Of a stretch of DNA of 64,000 nt, positions 43,299-49,778 are shown piece by piece. Origin of the DNA: Speluncibacter jeojiensis. Its GTDB lineage: Bacteria > Actinomycetota > Actinomycetes > Mycobacteriales > Mycobacteriaceae. Made by a program: the position numbers and the translations under genes. A model generated the notes under the pieces. That model searched no databases. It was not told where the DNA came from and saw only the letters and a list, made by a program, of their open reading frames with translations. The first letter of the stretch is position 1. Every line of letters starts with the position of its first letter. The stretch covers positions 186,001 to 250,000 of the forward strand of contig NZ_JAAIVF010000005.1 in NCBI RefSeq assembly GCF_029589495.1, read 5' to 3'.

Positions 43299-43780
43299 CA
43301 CTGCACCCCGGCGGCGAGCAGGTCGCGGGCCTCGGGGCGGCCGTCGAGGACCCGGCCGGTGCGCTTGGCGACCTTCCAGGCGCCGTCCTGGCGGACCAGC
43401 TCCCAGCGGTTGGCGGTCACGCGGTGCACGCGGAAGGTGCCGTCGCCGTTGTGGATGACCAGCTGCGTGTGGCCGGTGGCCACCGCGGTGTCGCCGTCGA
43501 CGACCACGTGCAGGGGCTCGCTGAGGTGTCCGCAGCCGCCGCCGATCCAGCTCTGGTGCGCCTTCGAGCGGACCATCGCCTCGATGGCCTTGCTGCCGTT
43601 CATGACGCCGGTGTCCACGTCGTAGACGCCGTCCTCGGTCCACAGCGACGCGACCGCCTCGGCGCAGCCGCTGTCGACCGCGGGACCGTAGGTGGTGATC
43701 AGATCGTTGATCGCGATCTTGGCCTCGAGCGCTTCGACACGCTCGACGAGCCGCTGGAAGTCCTCGGCGGTGGGCGCCAT
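43298..43780 (-). CDS. SnoaL/NTF2-fold protein (paralogue of 5204-5728)
   Basis: 160 aa from ATG 43780 behind AGAGGAAC; a TTG at 43864 is rejected. An N-terminal helix (LVERVEALEAKIAINDLI) precedes the fold: TYGPAVDSGCAEAVASLW, DGVYDVDTGVMNG, SWIGGGCGHLSEPLHVVVDG, ANRWELVRQDGAWKV. It shares most of these motifs with the product of 5204-5728. Co-translated with the OYE, so dehydratase-plus-ene-reductase is a plausible pairing: removal of a ring hydroxyl then saturation. Inference from context only. Confidence 0.82.
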   Translation of the reverse strand: MAPTAEDFQRLVERVEALEAKIAINDLITTYGPAVDSGCAEAVASLWTEDGVYDVDTGVMNGSKAIEAMVRSKAHQSWIGGGCGHLSEPLHVVVDGDTAVATGHTQLVIHNGDGTFRVHRVTANRWELVRQDGAWKVAKRTGRVLDGRPEARDLLAAGVQ

Positions 43781-43846
43781 GCTTCGTTCCTCTCGGGGTG
43801 GGGCGGAGCGCCGCGAGGCGCAGTTGTCCTTGTCCAGCAGTACTAC

Positions 43847-43860
43847 TGCAACAGGTTCAT
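43847..43860. promoter_or_regulatory. KstR-like motif in OYE/FadD divergent region
   Basis: TGCAACAGGTTCAT fits TnnAACnnGTTnnA at all but the last base. Just upstream, GCAGTA-C-TACTGC (43837-43849) is a perfect 13-bp dyad that overlaps it. Lies between divergent NTF2-fold/OYE and FadD17-like genes. Confidence 0.35.
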
Positions 43861-44022
43861 CCAAGTGTGCTCCTTCCCGGTCACCGGGAGCGTGGCGGTC
43901 GATGTGGGGGCGCGCCGCGCCACGCCCACTGGTCGGGAGCCGGCCTGCCCGGCCGGACCGGGGCGTCTAACGTCGGACCGGCAGTGCAGCACCATCACTC
44001 ACGAGGACAGATGAGGAGCGCA

Positions 44023-45768
44023 ATGACGGTCGCGGACGGGACAACACACGCCACGGCGACGGCGGAGACCGGCTCGGCGGCGACACCGCTCGTCGAGCGG
44101 GCCACGATCGCCGAGATGCTGATCGACCGCGTCGGCGACCGGACGCCGGGGGTGCGCACCCGCGAGCAGGACTGGACCTGGGACGAGGTGGTCCGGGAGA
44201 GCGCGGCGCGCGGCGACCTGGCCCGGTCGCTGCGCCGCGAGGGCCCGTTCCACATCGGTGTGCTGCTCGAGAACGTGCCGGACTTCCTGTTCTGGCTCGG
44301 CGGCGCCGCCCTCGCCGGCGCGACGATCGCCGGGATCAACCCGACGCGCGGCGCGGCCGAACTCGAGGCGGAGATCAGGTACGTCGACTGCCAGCTGATC
44401 GTCACCGACGCGGCGGGCATGGAGCGGCTGCGCGACCTCGACCTCGGTCTGACCCCCGACCGCTTCCTACTCGTCGACGACCCCGGTTACGCCGCGCGGA
44501 TCGACGAGCACCGGGTGAAGGACACAATCGCGCCAGAGGCGGATCCGGTGGTGGACGAGGACACGCTGTTCCTGTTGCTGTTCACCTCCGGCACCACCGG
44601 CGCGTCAAAGGCGGTCAAGTGCAGCCAGGGCCGGCTGTCGCGGCTGGCCTACGCGAACACCAAGAAGTACGGGCACCACCCGGGCGACGTCGACTACTGC
44701 TGCATGCCGCTGTTCCACGGCAACGCGCTGATGGCGCTGTGGGCGCCGGGCCTGGCCAACGGCGCCACCATCTGCCTGCCGCAGGCCCGCAAGTTCTCTG
44801 CGTCCGGTTTCGTGCCCGATGTGAAGTTCTTCGGCGCGACGTTCTTCACCTACGTCGGCAAGGCACTGGGCTACCTGATGGCGACGCCGGAGGCCGCGGG
44901 CGACCGCGACAACGCGCTCGAGCGAGGGTTCGGCACCGAGGCCTCCCCGGAGGACCAGTCCGAGTTCGTGCGCCGGTTCGGCGCGCAGCTGTTCGAGGGC
45001 TACGGCTCGTCCGAGGGCGCCGGGTCGGTCCGGCTCGACCCCGCCGCCCCGGAGGGGGCCCTGGGCCGTCCCGCGCACGCGGGCATCGCCGTCGTCGACC
45101 CCGACACGTTCGCGCCGTGCGCGGCGGCCCGGCTCGACGAGCACGGCCGGGTGCTGAACCCGGACGAGGCCATCGGCGAGATGATCAACAAGGAGGGTGC
45201 CCGTGCCTTCGAGGGCTATTACAAGAACGACGTCGCCGACGCCGACCGGATCCGCAACGGCTGGTACTGGACCGGCGACCTCGGCTACATCGACGAGGCC
45301 GGGTTCATCTACTTCGCCGGCCGCAAGGGCGACTGGATCCGCGTCGACGGTGAGAACACCTCGGCGCTGATGATCGAACGGGTGCTGCGCCGCCACCCCG
45401 ACGTGATCGCCACCGGCGTGTACGCCATTCCGGATCCACGCTCGGGCGACCAGGTGATGGCCGCGATCGAGGTGGCCGACCCGGAGAACTTCGACCCGCA
45501 GGAGTTCGCCGCGTTCCTCGCGGCGCAGGACGACCTGGGTGGCAAGGCCGCGCCGCGGTTCGTCCGGGTGTCGGCGGACCTGCCGGTGACCGGATCGAAC
45601 AAGGTGCTCAAGCGTGAACTGCAGGCGCAACTGTGGCGGACGGGCGACCCGGTGTTCTGGTGGGTCGGCCGTTCCGGCCCGGAGTACCGGCCGATGACCG
45701 ACGCCGACAAGACCGAGCACGAGGCCGCATTCGCGAGCCACGGCCGCAGCCGCTTCCTGACGGCGTGA
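44023..45768 (+). CDS. FadD17-like acyl-CoA synthetase
   Basis: 581 aa from ATG 44023, with GAGGAG 5 nt upstream; an in-frame ATG at 44011 is a minor alternative. TSGTTGASKAVKCSQ loop, YGSSEGAGSVRL, GYYKNDVADADRIRNGW, WTGDLGYIDEAG, and the end GSNKVLKREL. It is paralogous to the ligase at 53028-54671 (shared HIGVLLENVPDFLFWL/HIGLLLENTPENLFWL and ARKFSAS...FFNYVGK). These FadD17-type ligases activate steroid side-chain acids. The stop overlaps the following start region (TGATG), so the hydratase is co-translated. Confidence 0.9.
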   Translation: MTVADGTTHATATAETGSAATPLVERATIAEMLIDRVGDRTPGVRTREQDWTWDEVVRESAARGDLARSLRREGPFHIGVLLENVPDFLFWLGGAALAGATIAGINPTRGAAELEAEIRYVDCQLIVTDAAGMERLRDLDLGLTPDRFLLVDDPGYAARIDEHRVKDTIAPEADPVVDEDTLFLLLFTSGTTGASKAVKCSQGRLSRLAYANTKKYGHHPGDVDYCCMPLFHGNALMALWAPGLANGATICLPQARKFSASGFVPDVKFFGATFFTYVGKALGYLMATPEAAGDRDNALERGFGTEASPEDQSEFVRRFGAQLFEGYGSSEGAGSVRLDPAAPEGALGRPAHAGIAVVDPDTFAPCAAARLDEHGRVLNPDEAIGEMINKEGARAFEGYYKNDVADADRIRNGWYWTGDLGYIDEAGFIYFAGRKGDWIRVDGENTSALMIERVLRRHPDVIATGVYAIPDPRSGDQVMAAIEVADPENFDPQEFAAFLAAQDDLGGKAAPRFVRVSADLPVTGSNKVLKRELQAQLWRTGDPVFWWVGRSGPEYRPMTDADKTEHEAAFASHGRSRFLTA

Positions 45769-45788
45769 TGGAGAGGAACGAGAACGAG

Positions 45789-46622
45789 ATGACGACCAGC
45801 GTGCAGCCCGGGACCCTGGATCCCCGCCCCGCGGGCGAGTGGCGGGGAGTGGACCTGGGCACCCGCACCGTGTCCTATACCGAGCGCGACGCGATCCTGT
45901 ACGCGCTGGCCGTCGGGGCGCCCGCGACGGATCTGGAACTGGTGCTCGAGGACCGGTTGCGGGTGCTGCCCACGTTCGCGTTGACGCTCGCGCAGTGGGC
46001 GCCGGACGCGCTCGGGTCGCAGGGCGGCTTCGACACCCTGCGGTCGGTGCACGGATCGCAGCACATGCGGGTGCGGAAGGCCTTGCCGCGCAACGGCGAA
46101 CTGACGATGAGCGCCACGGTCGCCGAGGTCTGGGACAAGGGTGCGGCGGCAGTGTTCGACATCCGGGTCGAGTCCGACTACTTCGAGGCGACCTGGTCGA
46201 TCTTCGCGCCGGGCAGCGGCGGCTTCGGCGGGGACCGCGGTCCGGCCAAACAGCCTGCGCCGCAGGGTGAGCCGAACCGGTCGTTGGTGGCGTCGACCTT
46301 CGAGACCCAGGCGGCGCTATACCGGCTGCTGGGCGATCACCACCACATCCACATCGATCCCGAGGCGGCGGCCGAGATCGGGCAGCCGCGGCCGATCATG
46401 CACGGCCTGTGCACGCTGGCCGCGGCCACGCTGCCGCTGGCTGCGGCGGTGGGCGCGCACCCGGCCGATCTGGTCGAGCTGTCCGGCCGTTTCGCCGCGC
46501 CGGCCTTCCCTGGCGACCAGCTCGCGGTCGACGCCTGGGACGAGGCCCCCGGCGCGATGGCGTTCGAGGTCCGCTCGGCGCAGGCGTCGGTGATCTCCGG
46601 CGGCCACGCGGTGTTCGGCTGA
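45789..46622 (+). CDS. MaoC-family enoyl-CoA hydratase (second copy)
   Basis: 277 aa from ATG 45789; ATG 45768, overlapping the ligase stop, is an alternative. Double hot-dog: VSYTERDAILYALAVGAP, RVLPTFALTLA, WDKGAAAVFDI, and YRLLGDHHHIHIDPEAAAEIG with RPIMHGLCTLA. It resembles the hydratase at 36833-37702 but the GDxNPLHxDP motif reads GDHHHIHIDP, an unusual His-rich version. It would hydrate an enoyl-CoA formed from the acid activated by the upstream ligase. A terminator follows. Confidence 0.87.
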   Translation: MTTSVQPGTLDPRPAGEWRGVDLGTRTVSYTERDAILYALAVGAPATDLELVLEDRLRVLPTFALTLAQWAPDALGSQGGFDTLRSVHGSQHMRVRKALPRNGELTMSATVAEVWDKGAAAVFDIRVESDYFEATWSIFAPGSGGFGGDRGPAKQPAPQGEPNRSLVASTFETQAALYRLLGDHHHIHIDPEAAAEIGQPRPIMHGLCTLAAATLPLAAAVGAHPADLVELSGRFAAPAFPGDQLAVDAWDEAPGAMAFEVRSAQASVISGGHAVFG

Positions 46623-46639
46623 TCTTTCCACCCGAACGG

Positions 46640-46679
46640 GGCCGGGCCGAACCGACTGCGACGTCGGTTCGGCCCGGCC
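46640..46679. terminator. Strong terminator between convergent genes
   Basis: Perfect 17-bp stem (46640-46656 with 46663-46679), 6-nt loop TGCGAC. Confidence 0.9.
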
Positions 46680-46698
46680 TGTTCTCGGTGGGGTGGCG

Positions 46699-47091
46699 TC
46701 AGGCGCCGAGGGCGTCGATCGCCGCGCGCAGCCGGGTGGTCGCCTCCTCGGCCACCGGCACCAGTCCGGCATCGTCGGTGACCTGGACCATCACCTGCGG
46801 GTTCATCGCCTCGACGGTGACGGTGCCCTCGCCCGAGGCACGGACCACGACGTTGCACGGCAGCAGCAGGCCGATCTGCCGGTCCACGCCGACGGCCTGG
46901 TGGGCCAGCGGCGGGTTGCAGGCGCCGAGGATGACGTAGTCCTCGAGTTCCGCGCCGATCTTCTTCTTCAGCGTGGCGCTCAGGTCGATCTCGGTGAGCA
47001 CGCCGAAGCCCTGCTCGGCCAGCGCCGCCTTGGTGCGGCTGACCGCGTCGTCGAACGGTGCGGTGACGGTGGTCGCGATGGCCAGTTCCAT
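46699..47091 (-). CDS. DUF302-domain protein
   Basis: 130 aa from ATG 47091 with AAGGAGG upstream. The sequence ATTVTAPFDDAVSRTKAALAEQGFGVLTEID, given here as separate motifs AVSRTKAALAEQGFGVLTEI and LGACNPPLAHQAV, is the DUF302 fold. C-x-P-P (ACNPP) and LLLPCNVVV hold two conserved Cys. DUF302 genes often occur in operons for sulfide/sulfane-sulfur or metal handling. Third gene of the MMPL-DUF2892-DUF302 unit under twin CsoR-type sites. No biochemical activity is known to me. Confidence 0.85.
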   Translation of the reverse strand: MELAIATTVTAPFDDAVSRTKAALAEQGFGVLTEIDLSATLKKKIGAELEDYVILGACNPPLAHQAVGVDRQIGLLLPCNVVVRASGEGTVTVEAMNPQVMVQVTDDAGLVPVAEEATTRLRAAIDALGA

Positions 47092-47140
47092 GGTTGCCTC
47101 CTTGGTGGGCGGAGCGTGGTGGTGGGCTCGGGTCACGGGC

Positions 47141-47377
47141 TCAGGCCGACTCGGCGGCCGGGCAGGTGCGGGGCAGTCCGGCGCGCTCCATCAGCAGGCT
47201 CGCGGGGCACCATCCGACCGTGCCATAGAGCACGAGGTTGGCACCGGCGAACGCGCTCAGTGCGCGCCAGCGGGGGTGTCGACGCCCCAGGGCGAGGCCG
47301 CCGAGTGCGACGGCGCCGCCGAGCAGCGGGACCACCCGCGGGACGCTCCAGCCGTGGTGTCGGGGCAGTGCGGACAT
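47141..47377 (-). CDS. DUF2892-like small membrane protein
   Basis: 78 aa from ATG 47377 behind AGGAG. Two hydrophobic stretches (VVPLLGGAVALGGLALG and LSAFAGANLVLYGTVGWC), with C-terminal WCPASLLMERAGL, the pattern of DUF2892/YgaP transmembrane modules that accompany rhodaneses. The conserved CP before the second loop may bind or relay sulfur. Middle gene of the three-gene operon. Confidence 0.8.
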   Translation of the reverse strand: MSALPRHHGWSVPRVVPLLGGAVALGGLALGRRHPRWRALSAFAGANLVLYGTVGWCPASLLMERAGLPRTCPAAESA

Positions 47378-47429
47378 GTTCGATCTCCTGACGTGTGTGA
47401 GGTGTGCGGGTTTCGGGGGAGCGCCGGCG

Positions 47430-49595
47430 TCAGTGCGAAAAACTGATCTTCGGCAGCACCCGGCGCAGCCAGGCGGGTGACCACCAGGCGGCGTGACCGG
47501 TCAGGCGCAGCAGCACCGGCAGCAGCACCAACCGGATCAGCACCGCGTCGAGCAGCACCGCCACGCCGAGGATGATGCCCATCTCCTTCGGCGGCAGCGG
47601 CTGCGCGAGCGCGAAGGTGAAGAACACCGCCACCATGACCGCCGCGGCCGCAAGGATCACCCGCCCGGAGTGGGCCAGGCCGTCGACCTTCGCGATCTGC
47701 GGGTCGCCGGTCTTCTCGTAGTGCTCCTTGGCGGTCGCCAGCAGGAACACGGTGTAGTCCATCGCGATCGCGAAGATCATCGCGAAGAAGAACACCGGAC
47801 CCCAGCCGTCGAGGAAGCCCTGCGGGGTGAAGCCCAGCAGGCCCGAGCCGTGGCCGTCCTGGAAGATCAGCTTCGCCACGCCGAAAGCCGCGCCGGTGGA
47901 CAGCAGGCTGACCACGGTGCCGAGCAGGGCGATCAGCGGAGCCTGCAGGGCGACCAGCAGCAGCACGAAGCCGAGCGCCAGGATGATCCCGATGACGGCG
48001 GGCAGGTAGTCGTTCAGCGCCTGCTGCAGGTCCAGGTTCTCGGCGGGGGCGCCGCCGACCAGCGTGCCCGACGGCACCGCGGCACGCAGGTCGTCGACGA
48101 TCGTGCGCATCTCGCCGCTGGACGGGTCCACGGACGGGATGGCCTGCAGCATCGCGTAGCCGGAGCCGTCAGTCGGGTTCTGCGGCGGCGTGACCATCGC
48201 GATGCCCGGGGTGCGGGCGGCGGCCTGCGCGGTCGCCTCGGCCTCGCCGGCGTGCGTGATGATCTGCAGAGCGCCCGGAGCGCCCTCGCCCAGCTGCTTC
48301 TGCACCAGTTCATAGCCCTGCCGCACCGGGGCGTCGCCGGGGACCACCTGGATCGACGGCATCGCGACCTTGAGGCTGAGCACCGGGATCGACAGCGCGA
48401 TCAGGATCGCGAGCGAACCGACCGCGAACGGCCACGGGTGCCTGTACAGCAGTTCACCCCACTTGGCGAACAGTGGCGAACGGGCCTGCTGGCGCTTGGC
48501 GTACGGCAACGAGCCGGCGTTGACCTTCGACCCGAGCTTGCCGAGCGCCGCGGGCAGCAGCGTCAGTGTGGCGGCGAGGACGAACGCGACCGCGAGCATG
48601 ATGCCGACCGCCATGGTCCGGACCGCCGGGGCGGGGACGATGAGCACCGCCGACAGGCTCACCAGCACGGTCAGGCCCGAGAGCGCGACCGCCTTGCCGG
48701 CGGTGTCCATCGTCTCGGCGACCGCCCGCCGAGGGTCGCCGGAGGAGGCCAGGGCGGCGCGGAAGCGCGAGACCATGAACAGCGCGTAGTCGATGCCCAG
48801 GGCCAGCGCGAACATCATCGCGAAGTTCATCGCCCACACCGAGATCGGCGTGAGGCTGTTGAGCAGCACCAGCCCGCCCGCCGACGCGACCAGCCCGGCC
48901 AGGGTCAGCAGCAGCGGCAGACCCGCGGCGACCAGCGAACCGAACGCCAGCACCATGATCGCCAGCGTCACCGGCCAGGAGAACATCTCCGCCTTGAGCA
49001 TCGCGTCGTGGTTGGCCTTGTTGAAGTCGCTCCACAGCGCCGACGCGCCGGTCGGGTAGACCTCGATCCCGTTGCCGGACAACGCCGTCAGCTGACCCTT
49101 GATGTCGGTGACGGCCTTGACCATGTCGTCGGGGTTCGCGTTCGCGCCCGCGATGAGGATGCCGGTGTGCCCGTCGGGGCTGATCGTCATGCCGGGCTGG
49201 GGCGCGATCACCGCGGCGAACCGCTGGTCCTGCTGGAACAGCGCGGTCGCCTCGGTCAGTACGTGCTGGACCGCCGGACTGTCGACCTTGTCGGTGTCCG
49301 AGTGGACCACCACCTGCACCGCGGACGACGCGTTGCCGCCGAAGTGCTGCTGCGCGAGTTCGCGCGCGGCGACCGAGTCGGAGCCGTTGGCCTGCCAGCC
49401 CGCGCCGGCCAGGTTGCTGAACACCGCGGGCGCCATGGAACCGAGCGCGATCAGCACGATCAGCCAGAGGCCGAACACCCAGCGGGTGTGCCCGGCCATG
49501 GCGGCTCCGAGTCGGCCCAGGACGCCGTCGCGATGCGGTGTCGGCGGATCGGTCTGCCCGGGTGGGCCCGCGGCGACTTTGCCGGAGATGCTCAC
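47430..49595 (-). CDS. MMPL/RND-family membrane transporter
   Basis: 721 aa from GTG 49595, with GAGGAG about 8 nt upstream. Typical MMPL topology: TM1 near residues 36-58, a periplasmic domain (residues about 65-185), TM2-6 (about 190-375), a second periplasmic domain, TM7-11 (about 530-700). Proton-relay-type segments: ALGIDYALFMVSRFR and FAIAMDYTVFLLATAKE. It exports lipids or hydrophobic toxicants. As first gene before DUF2892 and DUF302 and directly behind twin ATACCC-N4-GGGTRT operators it may belong to a copper or sulfur stress response. No lipid-synthesis genes adjoin it. Confidence 0.92.
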   Translation of the reverse strand: MSISGKVAAGPPGQTDPPTPHRDGVLGRLGAAMAGHTRWVFGLWLIVLIALGSMAPAVFSNLAGAGWQANGSDSVAARELAQQHFGGNASSAVQVVVHSDTDKVDSPAVQHVLTEATALFQQDQRFAAVIAPQPGMTISPDGHTGILIAGANANPDDMVKAVTDIKGQLTALSGNGIEVYPTGASALWSDFNKANHDAMLKAEMFSWPVTLAIMVLAFGSLVAAGLPLLLTLAGLVASAGGLVLLNSLTPISVWAMNFAMMFALALGIDYALFMVSRFRAALASSGDPRRAVAETMDTAGKAVALSGLTVLVSLSAVLIVPAPAVRTMAVGIMLAVAFVLAATLTLLPAALGKLGSKVNAGSLPYAKRQQARSPLFAKWGELLYRHPWPFAVGSLAILIALSIPVLSLKVAMPSIQVVPGDAPVRQGYELVQKQLGEGAPGALQIITHAGEAEATAQAAARTPGIAMVTPPQNPTDGSGYAMLQAIPSVDPSSGEMRTIVDDLRAAVPSGTLVGGAPAENLDLQQALNDYLPAVIGIILALGFVLLLVALQAPLIALLGTVVSLLSTGAAFGVAKLIFQDGHGSGLLGFTPQGFLDGWGPVFFFAMIFAIAMDYTVFLLATAKEHYEKTGDPQIAKVDGLAHSGRVILAAAAVMVAVFFTFALAQPLPPKEMGIILGVAVLLDAVLIRLVLLPVLLRLTGHAAWWSPAWLRRVLPKISFSH

Positions 49596-49665
49596 GATGG
49601 TGCTCCTCGTCGTGAAGGGGTGGGTCGGTGTGGGTCGACGCCGGGGCGATCACAGACGACGATCG

Positions 49666-49712
49666 ATACCCCCGGGGGTGTCTGTTCGGTCCAACCATAC
49701 CCGTGGGGGTAT
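49666..49712. promoter_or_regulatory. Twin CsoR/CstR-type operators
   Basis: Two sites of form ATACCC-N4-GGGTRT, 31 bp apart: ATACCCCCGGGGGTGT (49666-49681) and ATACCCGTGGGGGTAT (49697-49712). This matches the operator class of CsoR-family repressors (copper CsoR, persulfide CstR). They lie 71 bp upstream of the MMPL operon and 67 bp upstream of the LuxR gene. No CsoR gene is in the window. Confidence 0.7.
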
Positions 49713-49778
49713 ATATTTCCAAGGCTGCCGGGGGAGGTACCGTGACGGCAGGGAGCGAGGACGGGAAGACGGGATCGG

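Noticed and set aside
43798-44022. N-terminal extension of the FadD17-like gene
   Set aside because: Open frame continues upstream, but ATG 44023 has GAGGAG at the right distance and the homologous region begins after it.
47493-49745. 750-codon plus-strand frame opposite the MMPL gene
   Set aside because: Composition is Gln/Arg/His rich without domain; MMPL on the other strand is convincing.
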